Shown: positions 27,776 to 34,844 of the stretch, one piece after another
Layout: every line of letters begins with the position of its first letter
Numbering within the stretch: the first letter of the stretch is position 1
Source of the DNA: a virus
Virus record (IMG/VR): IMGVR_UViG_3300047547_000112
Location: 1 to 38,545 of that record
Length of the DNA: 38,545 nt
Direction: 5' to 3' (one strand)
The notes under the pieces: model-generated
What the model saw: the letters and a program-made list of their open reading frames with translations, nothing else
Databases searched by the model: none
What the model was told of the DNA's origin: nothing
Translations under genes and position numbers: made by a program

Positions 27776-28978
27776 ATGGGATTTATATCTACAGCAAATA
27801 CTTTAACCTTAACAGCTAAACTTACACCGTTTGGTAGACAAAAACTTGTGTCAACAAATAATGCTTTGATTACGAGTTTTTCATTGGGTGACTCTGACGC
27901 TAATTACAATACATCAGAATTGCTTACAACTGGAGAAGTACCTGCAATATCAGGTGATTACGGCGCCAATGCTTCATATAGCAATAGCACAGCTGTATAT
28001 GTGAATATGAAATCTCCATTGATATATAATTCAAGCGGTGTTTTACGTAAACCAGTAGAGAAACAATCAACAATCGTTTCAATAGAGCAAGTGAATAATG
28101 GATTTACAACAATAAGCGGTAGTAACCTAACACATTTTGTTGTTGATAGAAATAGCACAACAGATAGCTATGTAAACTTGTATCAATCCTTCGGTTTACC
28201 TCTCAACACAACTCAAGATTACAAATACACTGGTACAACATACGCTAAAGGTGGTTTTTCAGATACAGCTATGAGTGGGTTAGCGCAAACAAAGATTCTT
28301 GTAGTCTCTGCGAAAGCTTCAACAGCTGGTGAATGCTTGGACGGTAAAGCAATAAAATTGTATCTACCAACATCTGCTGGTACATATACTATTTATTCAA
28401 CATTTAGAAAAACTGGTATTTCATCAGCCGTACAAGATGCTAACATAAGAGATACATCATTGGATAATAACGGGTTTGATGATAACGTAGCAGTATTGGT
28501 TTGTGATGATATCATGAAACCTAATGGTGGGTCATCAACATTGAGTTGGGCAACTGGTTTTGGTACAACAAAACCATTTAGTGTTGGTGGAAAATATTTC
28601 TATAATTTACAAACAAGTGCTAACCTAGGATTAACAGCTGATACGGTAGTTGGGTTAGCTTATTTGAATAAGGGTATATTGGTAATCACCAACCCAACAA
28701 TTGTGAATAATTATACATCAAGTTCGGCCACCACATCAGGGTACATGACTTTTGATAGCGTATCAACAACAGTATATCAAAATATCACATGTATTGCAGG
28801 TAGAGGTGAATTCGGGGGTTCAACAAACCCATCTTTTGGGGCTAGTGACACACCTAGAATAAGTGAATTGGGTTTATATGATATTAGCGGTAATTTGATA
28901 GCGTTGGCTAAGACTGACAGACACGTCACCAAGAATATCAATGAATTTAAGGTATTTAACGTAAAAATTTCACTATAA
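27776..28978 (+). CDS. Fibre-type virion protein, paralogue B
   Basis: At 400 residues this is the shorter partner of the preceding protein. It shares the N-terminal module (KLTPFGRQKLVST, SFSLGDSDANYNTSELL) and the C-terminal module (RISELGLYDISGNLIALAK, then ending in KVFNVKISL). The central region differs and is shorter, which suggests duplication followed by domain replacement or loss. It starts 11 bases after the previous stop and is the last virion gene before an inverted repeat at 28989-29010 and the DNA-metabolism block. Its likely role is fibre or adhesin. Confidence 0.8.
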   Translation: MGFISTANTLTLTAKLTPFGRQKLVSTNNALITSFSLGDSDANYNTSELLTTGEVPAISGDYGANASYSNSTAVYVNMKSPLIYNSSGVLRKPVEKQSTIVSIEQVNNGFTTISGSNLTHFVVDRNSTTDSYVNLYQSFGLPLNTTQDYKYTGTTYAKGGFSDTAMSGLAQTKILVVSAKASTAGECLDGKAIKLYLPTSAGTYTIYSTFRKTGISSAVQDANIRDTSLDNNGFDDNVAVLVCDDIMKPNGGSSTLSWATGFGTTKPFSVGGKYFYNLQTSANLGLTADTVVGLAYLNKGILVITNPTIVNNYTSSSATTSGYMTFDSVSTTVYQNITCIAGRGEFGGSTNPSFGASDTPRISELGLYDISGNLIALAKTDRHVTKNINEFKVFNVKISL

Positions 28979-28988
28979 ACTTTACCTT

Positions 28989-29010
28989 TTAATTTACTAG
29001 TGTAAATTAA
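28989..29010. terminator. Inverted repeat closing the virion operon (terminator or regulatory site)
   Basis: Two perfect 9-base arms, TTAATTTAC (28989-28997) and GTAAATTAA (29002-29010), flank TAGT. The repeat starts 11 bases after the last virion stop and ends 16 bases before the resolvase start. It is AT-rich and lacks a clean U tract, so termination is only one option; an operator for the following gene is another. Confidence 0.5.
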
Positions 29011-29026
29011 TTGAAAAAGTACAATT

Positions 29027-29662
29027 ATGAGTAATTACATACTAGCATTAGACGTTTCAACATCAACCATAGGCATCGCCTTATTCGAGGATTTGGGCAC
29101 CAAAGGTGAGTTAAAACTGTTACACCATGTTAGCCCTAAGGTTAAACCAAAACCTAGTGATAAAATGGAAGAATTGTTTAAAAAAGTTGAAATTTTTCAA
29201 ACTGAGTTTTTAAACAAATACATTGGGTTTGGAATAACTAAAGTAGTTATTGAAGAACCTTTGTTACAATCTAACAATGTCTATACCATAGCAACCCTTT
29301 TGCGTTTTAATGGTATGATTTCAAAGGCCGTTTATGATACATTGGGTATTATCCCAGAATTCATATCTTCTTACGATGCTCGTAAATTTGCCTTCCCAGA
29401 ATTAATGGCTGTAAGAAAAACCAAGAAAGATGGTACAGCATTAACTGAAAAACAGATAGCTAAAAATGAACCAGTTTTGTTTGGTGGTTATCCGTTTGAT
29501 GTGGATAAAAAGTATGTACTTTGGGAAAAGGTTGCTGATTTGGAACCACAAGTTACTTGGTTTTACGACAAGAACAACAAACTTAAAAAAGAAACGTTCG
29601 ACACCTCTGACGCATATGTTGCGGCTCGTGGATTAATGAGGAAGAACGGGTTATGGGAATAG
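29027..29662 (+). CDS. RuvC-like Holliday junction resolvase (RNase H fold)
   Basis: This 211-residue protein has the RuvC-family layout. D9 lies in ILALDVSTSTIGIALFE, the standard first acidic residue with the glycine turn. E76/E77 in KVVIEEPLLQ give the second acid. D192 and D195 in TFDTSDAYVAA complete the catalytic set. The family cleaves four-way junctions; in phages it resolves replication and recombination intermediates before packaging. It heads the DNA-metabolism block, directly before primase and near gp46/gp47. No host-type promoter is visible in front of it; it could be read from the virion operon or from the gap at 28979-29026. Its stop lies in a small hairpin. Confidence 0.85.
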   Translation: MSNYILALDVSTSTIGIALFEDLGTKGELKLLHHVSPKVKPKPSDKMEELFKKVEIFQTEFLNKYIGFGITKVVIEEPLLQSNNVYTIATLLRFNGMISKAVYDTLGIIPEFISSYDARKFAFPELMAVRKTKKDGTALTEKQIAKNEPVLFGGYPFDVDKKYVLWEKVADLEPQVTWFYDKNNKLKKETFDTSDAYVAARGLMRKNGLWE

Positions 29663-29671
29663 GTATCCCAT
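29653..29671 (+). terminator. Short hairpin over the resolvase stop codon
   Basis: The arms ATGGGA (29653-29658) and TCCCAT (29666-29671) pair across a seven-base loop that contains the TAG stop (29660-29662), followed by TTAAAAT. It lies just upstream of the primase promoter. It is a weak terminator candidate. Confidence 0.4.
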
Positions 29672-29690
29672 TAAAATAGCATACCCATAC

Positions 29691-29721
29691 TTGCAAATAC
29701 GGAAGTTTTAGCGTATATTTG
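29691..29721 (+). promoter_or_regulatory. Bacteroidota-type promoter for the primase gene
   Basis: TTG at 29691-29693, a 20-base spacer and TATATTTG at 29714-29721 match the Bacteroidota -33/-7 consensus. The primase ATG lies only five bases after the -7 element, so the transcript is predicted to be leaderless or almost so. TTGCAAATA and TATTTGCAA (29691-29699, 29716-29724) form an inverted repeat that overlaps both promoter boxes. Confidence 0.85.
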
Positions 29722-29725
29722 CAAT

Positions 29726-30688
29726 ATGGCTCACTTTTCAATATCTGATGTACTAGAGAGTTTCCTTGGTGAACATAGGAAACACAATGAAGATACGGGG
29801 CAAATCTCTTTTGATTGCCCCGCTTGTTCATTAGATAAAGGTATGCCAGATGGTGATGGTAAAGGTAACCTAGAAGTCAATTATAATTTAGGTAAATTCA
29901 GGTGCTGGGTTTGTTCTGAAACAAACCATATGCATGGTAACGTAACTCGTTTAATTAAAAATTACGGGACCCAAACCAATCTAAGGGATTATCTTTTATT
30001 GAGACCAGACCAAGCGGCTTCAGTATCGACTGAAGAACGTGAAGAAATAGTGGTTACCCTACCTGTCGGTTTTAAAGAACTATCTAAATGCACATCTAAG
30101 GACTACAAGTCTGACTTAGCTAAAAAATATCTATATGATAGGGGTATTACTGATGAAATCATTAAAGACTACCGTATAGGGTATACCATACGTGGAAAAT
30201 ACTTTAATAGGATAATAATACCGTCCTATGATGCTAATGGAAAGCTGAATTACTTTGTTGGTAGATGGTTTGTTAAAGAAAAACCACTCAATAAGTACCT
30301 AAATCCAGACGCTGAGAAGTCTGAAATCATCTTCAATGAAGGTAAAATCAATTTTGACACAACAATATATCTTGTTGAAGGGGCTACTGACCATATTGTG
30401 ATACCTAATTCTATACCACTACTAGGAAAATACATTTATCCGAAGCTTTTAGAACTACTTCACGACAATGCTATGGCGTATATCGTCATAGTTTTGGACG
30501 ATGACGCATGGGAAGACGCTGTTAGGTTGTATAAAGAACTTAATTTTGGTGATTTAAGAGGTCGAATAAGGATAGTTAGGTGTCCTGAAGGGTATGACCC
30601 GTCAAAAGTTAATGAAAAATTGGGTAGTAAAGGCGTTGCCAAGCTATTAATGAGTGCTAGACAATTATCAGAACGAGAATTGTATTAA
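29726..30688 (+). CDS. DNA primase: zinc ribbon plus Toprim domain
   Basis: This 320-residue protein has the primase arrangement. A zinc ribbon uses C31-C34 (FDCPACS) and C60-C63 (RCWVCS). It is followed by a linker and the Toprim core with E218-G219 (VEGATD) and D258-D260 (VLDDDAWEDA), the acidic residues that bind Mg2+. It should make RNA primers for lagging-strand synthesis, acting with a helicase that is not in this window. The domain order resembles T7/DnaG-type primases more than T4 gp61 by eye. It starts directly after a host-type promoter. Its stop overlaps the stop of the convergent minus-strand acetyltransferase. Confidence 0.9.
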   Translation: MAHFSISDVLESFLGEHRKHNEDTGQISFDCPACSLDKGMPDGDGKGNLEVNYNLGKFRCWVCSETNHMHGNVTRLIKNYGTQTNLRDYLLLRPDQAASVSTEEREEIVVTLPVGFKELSKCTSKDYKSDLAKKYLYDRGITDEIIKDYRIGYTIRGKYFNRIIIPSYDANGKLNYFVGRWFVKEKPLNKYLNPDAEKSEIIFNEGKINFDTTIYLVEGATDHIVIPNSIPLLGKYIYPKLLELLHDNAMAYIVIVLDDDAWEDAVRLYKELNFGDLRGRIRIVRCPEGYDPSKVNEKLGSKGVAKLLMSARQLSERELY

Positions 30689-31104
30689 CTCTTGAAGTTA
30701 TTTCTAGTAATTACAAGTGTTCTTAAGTAATGATTTCCAGGCATAAGCTTATTTGTAACCTCCACACCACCTATTTTTTTCCAGAAAGGACACGCAGTAT
30801 CAAAACATTGTAGAATAATGTTCTCTATTTTAGGTAATTTGGAAAATAAGAACTCTATACCTAGTGTTCCGTAGCCTTTACCTTGTTCTGAAGCGTTATA
30901 ACCGCCTTTAAGATATATACTGTTAGGGTAAGATTTACCGTCAATAGTGACGTTACCTAATTCACCAATACCAAAAGTAACAATTGGGTTGTTGTCTAGG
31001 TATATGGTATTGGGACCATTTTTATTTAAACTGCCATCATTGAAACGTAAACTAGAAAATTTACTTAATTCTTCTGTTAACCTTTGTTTGATAAAATCTT
31101 TCAT
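30685..31104 (-). CDS. GNAT-family N-acetyltransferase
   Basis: This is the only minus-strand gene in the window. From the Met at 31104 it encodes 139 residues; the frame is open further upstream, but that part crosses the nuclease promoter and start and is unlikely to be used. The acetyl-CoA pyrophosphate loop is visible as EQGKGYGTLGIEFLF (Q74, G75, G77, G79), and motif B as CPFWKKIGGVEV (105-116). GNAT proteins transfer acetyl groups to amines of proteins or small molecules; the target is unknown. The stop codon overlaps that of the convergent primase gene (TTAA at 30685-30688). A minus-strand promoter is predicted at 31130-31161, overlapping the nuclease promoter. Confidence 0.78.
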   Translation of the reverse strand: MKDFIKQRLTEELSKFSSLRFNDGSLNKNGPNTIYLDNNPIVTFGIGELGNVTIDGKSYPNSIYLKGGYNASEQGKGYGTLGIEFLFSKLPKIENIILQCFDTACPFWKKIGGVEVTNKLMPGNHYLRTLVITRNNFKS

Positions 31105-31126
31105 TGTGTCATTTCTAGATAAATAC

Positions 31127-31157
31127 TTGCAAATATGAACAAAATGTCGTATATTTG
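31127..31157 (+). promoter_or_regulatory. Bacteroidota-type promoter for the PD-(D/E)XK nuclease gene
   Basis: TTG at 31127-31129, a 20-base spacer and TATATTTG at 31150-31157. The ATG at 31163 lies five bases after the -7 element, so the message should be nearly leaderless. Its boxes and start closely match those of the primase promoter. The arms TTGCAAATAT (31127-31136) and ATATTTGCAA (31151-31160) are a perfect inverted repeat, which overlaps a promoter for the opposite strand. Confidence 0.85.
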
Positions 31158-31161
31158 CAAA
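31130..31161 (-). promoter_or_regulatory. Candidate minus-strand promoter for the GNAT gene
   Basis: Read on the minus strand, TTTG (31161-31158), a 20-base spacer and CATATTTG (31137-31130) fit the host consensus with one mismatch. The GNAT start codon is 25 bases downstream. The element shares its arms with the plus-strand promoter: each strand's -7 box abuts the other's -33 box. Confidence 0.55.
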
Positions 31162-31162
31162 T

Positions 31163-31945
31163 ATGGCTAAGATACAAAAATGGGTAGGTCCAGTATACCT
31201 AGAACCCATTCAACATAAATATCACCATAGAGAAACAGGTAAGATTTACAAATCAGTAACTACCACCCTGACCTCTATTGAACCGCATTTCGATGCGGAA
31301 GCTGTTTCTTTGGCCATAACCAAGCAACTTGATTCTGTAAAACAAGAGCGATACATTGGTATGAACCAACAACAAATCTTGGATTATTGGCAAATGCTTA
31401 ATGATGAAGCCAACATATACGGTACCAAGGTTCACGATATTGTTGAACGTTATCTTTTAGCTAATAAGTGGTATTTCCCAGAGGATGATGAAGTTGGTTT
31501 ATTTGAACAGAAAGTCATTAAAGGGTATGATAACTTAAAAATCGAAGAGGGTGTCACCATGTGGCCTGAACGCATATTGTTTTCTGAAGAATATGAATTG
31601 GCTGGTACCTCAGACTTGATTATCGACATAGACGATGTTTTCTTTGATGTAGCCGACTATAAGACCAACAGAGTGTTCAATTTCTATAACCCATACGGTT
31701 ATCAGACTCTACACAAACCATTTGACCACTTGCAAGCGTGTCAATGGTCAATATACACACTTCAGTTAAGTGTTTATGCTTACATGTATGAACTTGAGTT
31801 TCCTAAGCGTAAATGCCGTCAAATCTATGTTTTATATTGGAACAAAGAAACTGAGTGTTTTGAAAAAATACAGATAATGTATCTTAAGCATGAGGCTAAA
31901 AAGCTAATTGAGATGCACCATTATAACGTAATGAAAAATGCATAA
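31163..31945 (+). CDS. PD-(D/E)XK nuclease, RecB/exonuclease type
   Basis: The 260-residue protein carries the RecB-like nuclease motifs in order. H91 and E95 lie in GTKVHDIVERYLL, D151 in AGTSDLIIDID, D165-Y-K167 in VADYKTNR, and Q201-Y205 in LQLSVYAYMYE. These form the Mg2+-dependent active site of nucleases that degrade DNA ends, produce single strands for recombination or process replication intermediates. It lies between the primase and gp47/gp46 recombination genes, which fits. It is driven by its own promoter with an almost leaderless start. The next small gene overlaps its stop (ATGCATAA). Confidence 0.87.
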   Translation: MAKIQKWVGPVYLEPIQHKYHHRETGKIYKSVTTTLTSIEPHFDAEAVSLAITKQLDSVKQERYIGMNQQQILDYWQMLNDEANIYGTKVHDIVERYLLANKWYFPEDDEVGLFEQKVIKGYDNLKIEEGVTMWPERILFSEEYELAGTSDLIIDIDDVFFDVADYKTNRVFNFYNPYGYQTLHKPFDHLQACQWSIYTLQLSVYAYMYELEFPKRKCRQIYVLYWNKETECFEKIQIMYLKHEAKKLIEMHHYNVMKNA

Positions 31946-32150
31946 TTTTGTAGGACACCCAGAATGGAAACAATATCCAATTGACGATATCGTTGCCGAA
32001 CTATTAACCGAAGATATAAAGGTTTTAGTATTGCGACCAATATTATTTTTTCACGCAGAAGAATACACAACAATGGCTAGGATAAAGGCTAATTTCACTG
32101 ATGAGGCCATATCTAAGCTGATACATGATAAGTTTATAAAAATTATCTAA
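31938..32150 (+). CDS. Small hypothetical protein
   Basis: This 70-residue protein overlaps the end of the nuclease gene by eight bases and is likely coupled to it. The sequence (HNFVGHPEWKQYPIDDIVAE, FTDEAISKLIHDKFIKII) is helical with several aromatic residues and no recognisable motif. It is included because the overlap and gene-dense setting are typical of real phage genes. Confidence 0.6.
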   Translation: MHNFVGHPEWKQYPIDDIVAELLTEDIKVLVLRPILFFHAEEYTTMARIKANFTDEAISKLIHDKFIKII

Positions 32151-32201
32151 AGTTTTACACAGTTTGGCTGCGTGAATGATACTTATAGTAAAAGTTCATT
32201 C

Positions 32202-33239
32202 ATGAAAACCAAAAAGATTTTATTCATCACATCTGACAGAGTTAAGGATTACTACGGTATTACCTCTGGGCTATTCAATTCTGCATCGTTCGTAGTATCT
32301 TTTTTGAAAGAAAAAGGTATGGATGCTAAATTAGTCTCTGTCACAGATTCGAATTCAATCGACAGGGTTGTAACAGAATTTAACCCAGATATTGTTGTCG
32401 TAGAAGCCTTATGGGTCCCACCAGCAAAGTTTGCTGAGTTACTTAACATCAAACGCCATGAAAACAGAAGATGGATTGTTAGAATTCACTCTAAAGCTCC
32501 ATTCTTGGCTATGGAAGGGTTAGCAACCAAATGGATTAGTGAATACACGCTAATCAAAGATGGCTTGATTGAAATAGCGCCAAACACAAAAGAACTCACA
32601 GAACAACTTCAGACTGCTTTTCCGTTCGGGACTTTTATTTACCTTCCAAATGTATATCAATTTAAAGATATAGATATAGAGAAAAAACAGTTGGATGAAA
32701 CACACATTGATATCGGCTGTTTTGGTGCGATAAGACCAATGAAAAACACCTATCAACAAGCTTTGGCGGCTATTGAGTTTGCTGAGCGTATAGGTAGAAA
32801 ATTAAGATTTCATATCAATTCATCACGTCTAGAACAAAGCGGTAACAACGTTCTTAAAAACTTGATTTCACTTTTTGAATATTCACCACATGAATTGGTT
32901 CAACATGGTTGGTACCACCACAAAGAATTTTTGGAAGTGTTATCTAAAATGGATTTATGTATGCAAGTTTCTTTATCTGAATCTTTCAATATTGTAACAG
33001 CCGATGCGGTTGCTGTTGGTCGCCCAGTAGTGGCTTCACACGATATTGACTGGGTTCCTTGGTATGCTAAAGCAACGCCAACATCACAAGAAAGTATTGT
33101 TAGAACCATGAACTTGGTTTATGCATACCCTAATTTTGCTGCTAAGTTACAGAAATGTTATTTAAAAAGATATAATAAAAAAGCTAAACGCATTTGGTTT
33201 AACGAGGTAACTGAAGAACATTATGGCAAGACTATTTAA
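32202..33239 (+). CDS. Glycosyltransferase, GT-B fold (GT4-like)
   Basis: The ATG at 32202 gives a 345-residue protein; a GTG at 32172 is an upstream alternative, but the family start is MKTKKILFITSD. The N-terminal half has a Rossmann-like region (KKILFITSD, DIVVVEALW, RWIVRIHSK). The C-terminal half has IDIGCFGAIRPMKNTYQQ and the nucleotide-sugar site SESFNIVTADAVAVGRPVVAS, a GT4-type E-x7-E motif with Asp in place of the second Glu. The acceptor is unknown: it could be phage DNA bases, a virion protein or the host surface. Its position within DNA-metabolism genes makes DNA modification possible, but no base-modifying enzyme is beside it. Confidence 0.85.
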   Translation: MKTKKILFITSDRVKDYYGITSGLFNSASFVVSFLKEKGMDAKLVSVTDSNSIDRVVTEFNPDIVVVEALWVPPAKFAELLNIKRHENRRWIVRIHSKAPFLAMEGLATKWISEYTLIKDGLIEIAPNTKELTEQLQTAFPFGTFIYLPNVYQFKDIDIEKKQLDETHIDIGCFGAIRPMKNTYQQALAAIEFAERIGRKLRFHINSSRLEQSGNNVLKNLISLFEYSPHELVQHGWYHHKEFLEVLSKMDLCMQVSLSESFNIVTADAVAVGRPVVASHDIDWVPWYAKATPTSQESIVRTMNLVYAYPNFAAKLQKCYLKRYNKKAKRIWFNEVTEEHYGKTI

Positions 33240-33393
33240 CATATTTAAGAAATTCAATCCATTCGAAGCTCAACGCAAAGAAAACAGACGCCACGAAGAA
33301 GAGCGTGACAGACATCGTAGAGACTTTGAAGAAAAACATTACGGTAAAGATGACCGTGATTGTGATGGCGGGTATTGGCATTATCACGACTAA
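33223..33393 (+). CDS. Small, strongly charged hypothetical protein
   Basis: This is a 56-residue ORF that overlaps the glycosyltransferase end by 17 bases. It begins MARLFNIFKKFNPFEAQR, continues with an Arg/Glu-rich helix (NRRHEEERDRHRRDFEEK) and ends in an aromatic/His tail (CDGGYWHYHD). The composition is not random, and it stops five bases before the TTG box of the gp47 promoter. It could bind nucleic acid or form a coiled coil. No family is recognised. Confidence 0.6.
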   Translation: MARLFNIFKKFNPFEAQRKENRRHEEERDRHRRDFEEKHYGKDDRDCDGGYWHYHD

Positions 33394-33397
33394 AAAC

Positions 33398-33428
33398 TTG
33401 CATTTTCACCGATTATTTCGTATATTTG
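33398..33428 (+). promoter_or_regulatory. Bacteroidota-type promoter for the gp47-gp46 operon
   Basis: TTG at 33398-33400, a 20-base spacer and TATATTTG at 33421-33428. The gp47 ATG lies 15 bases downstream of the -7 box, leaving a leader of perhaps 10 bases. Confidence 0.85.
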
Positions 33429-33443
33429 CAAAAATACGGATTA

Positions 33444-34256
33444 ATGGTAAAAAAGATAGTACATTTAGCTGATATACACATCAGAACCTTCAGACTCCAT
33501 CAAGAGTACAAAGAAGTTTTTGAAACCCTTATCAAAGAATTAAAAAAACTTCGTGAAGAATACGAGAGGGAAGAACTACGTATTGTGATAGCTGGTGATT
33601 TGGTTCACCAAAAAATAGTTATATCAAATGAACAACTGGTTTTGGGTACGTCTTTTATATTAGCCCTAGAGAAAATAGCGCCAGTCATCATCATCGCTGG
33701 TAATCATGATTTGTTGGAAAACAATAAAGATAGAATGGATAGCATAACTCCAATGGTTATGCTTCTACCAGATTCAAACGTCAATTATTTTAAAGAAAGC
33801 AAATGTTATCTTGATGATAACATTGTTTGGTGTGTTTACTCAATATTTGAAGAAAACAAACGACCAAATATAGAAGCTGCTAGACAAGAGTTTGGTGATG
33901 ACAAAACCTATGTCGGGTTATTCCACGCACCAATTATTAATGCCAAAACGGATATCGGGTATGAGTTTGACCATGGGGCCGAACTGGATATATTTGAGGG
34001 TTGTGACATGGTGATGCTGGGTGATATACACAAACGCCAATCATTTAACCATAAGGGTATACCAATTGCGTATGCTTCTAGTCTTATACAACAAGATTTT
34101 GGCGAAAACGTAGATAAACATGGGTACTTGTTGTGGGATGTTGAATCAAAAACATTTACAGAACATGATGTAGATAACAAATATTCGTTCTTTCAATTTA
34201 AAATCAAATCCATTGAAGATTTGGAGAACGATGAAGAAAAACTTTTAAATTTATGA
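33444..34256 (+). CDS. Recombination endonuclease subunit, gp47/Mre11/SbcD-like
   Basis: The 270-residue metallophosphoesterase starts at the ATG at 33444 (MVKKIVHLADIHIR); the frame is open back to 33375, but that part covers the promoter. Metal-binding motifs appear in order: D10-x-H12 (ADIHIR), D52 (GDLVHQK), N87-H88-D89 (AGNHDL), H161 (LFHAPI) and D194-I-H196 (LGDIHKRQS), the last having Asp where many relatives have His. With gp46 it should form the nuclease/ATPase complex that processes DNA ends for recombination-dependent replication. It is at the short end for the family and seems to lack a large C-terminal capping region. The next gene overlaps by four bases (ATGA). Confidence 0.9.
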   Translation: MVKKIVHLADIHIRTFRLHQEYKEVFETLIKELKKLREEYEREELRIVIAGDLVHQKIVISNEQLVLGTSFILALEKIAPVIIIAGNHDLLENNKDRMDSITPMVMLLPDSNVNYFKESKCYLDDNIVWCVYSIFEENKRPNIEAARQEFGDDKTYVGLFHAPIINAKTDIGYEFDHGAELDIFEGCDMVMLGDIHKRQSFNHKGIPIAYASSLIQQDFGENVDKHGYLLWDVESKTFTEHDVDNKYSFFQFKIKSIEDLENDEEKLLNL

Positions 34257-34504
34257 GTGAAGAAAGAGGTGGAATGACAATCAAACAAATGAGAGATTTC
34301 ATTGTGTCATTACCAAAAGAATTTGATGAATATTTCGTAGTAAACGGCGAAGTAGCGGCTGTACAAGGTCAATTCTATGTTAGAGTAGATAAACCAGTAG
34401 TGCAATTAAGTGTTGATGAGGACAGCGGAGAATTGCTCATCTTACATCAAACTGAAGATGAGATTAACGATATTACCAGCAATTTGAGCGATGACAATTC
34501 CTAA
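34253..34504 (+). CDS. Small hypothetical protein between gp47 and gp46
   Basis: This 83-residue protein starts in the gp47 stop (ATGA) and overlaps the next start by 14 bases. The sequence has a helix (MTIKQMRDFIVSLPKEFDEY), beta-like segments (FVVNGEVAAVQGQFYVRVDK) and an acidic C-terminus (DEDSGELLILHQTEDEINDI). No family is recognised. The translational coupling suggests a role with the gp47/gp46 complex. Confidence 0.65.
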   Translation: MSEERGGMTIKQMRDFIVSLPKEFDEYFVVNGEVAAVQGQFYVRVDKPVVQLSVDEDSGELLILHQTEDEINDITSNLSDDNS

Positions 34505-34844
34505 GGAGTTTAACGATGAAATATGGGAGTACTGTAGGGCCAATGGTATCACCAACATTGACGATTTTGTTATTGGTGTGCTAAAAAAAGGTTTCACTGC
34601 TGAAAAATTTGGTTCAACCCCTATGGTACAAAAAGTCGTGGAAAAAGTTGTTGAGGTACCAGTAGAAAAAGTGATTGAAAAAATCATAGAGGTACCAATC
34701 AATATCATTGATAAAGACCTTGAAGAGCGTTACAACAAAATTGTTTCAGAAAATTCTGAATTACAAAAAAAGATATCATCACTAGAACAAGAATTAGTCG
34801 ATGAAAAAAATAAAAAGAAGAAAGACCTTTACGGAGAATCATGA
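34491..34844 (+). CDS. Small coiled-coil protein between gp47 and gp46
   Basis: The 117-residue protein has three parts. An N-terminal domain (EIWEYCRANGITNIDDFV) looks helical. The middle has a Val/Glu/Lys/Pro repeat in which VEVPVEKV and IEVPINII are almost the same unit, with a GAGGTACCA DNA repeat 39 bp apart. The C-terminal end is a coiled coil rich in Lys/Glu (NSELQKKISSLEQELVDEKN). It overlaps the neighbours on both sides (14 and 4 bases). It may be an accessory subunit or clamp for gp46/gp47, but that is inference. Confidence 0.65.
   Translation: MTIPKEFNDEIWEYCRANGITNIDDFVIGVLKKGFTAEKFGSTPMVQKVVEKVVEVPVEKVIEKIIEVPINIIDKDLEERYNKIVSENSELQKKISSLEQELVDEKNKKKKDLYGES

Noticed and set aside
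17526-28978. Diversity-generating retroelement acting on the fibres
   Set aside because: No reverse transcriptase, template repeat or C-type-lectin-like variable end is visible in the window.
31105-31209. N-terminal extension of the GNAT frame
   Set aside because: It would overlap the nuclease start and promoter, and it has no GNAT-like sequence; the Met at 31104 follows a suitable promoter.
33375-33443. N-terminal extension of gp47
   Set aside because: It spans the TTG-N20-TATATTTG promoter; the family begins at MVKKIVHLADIH.
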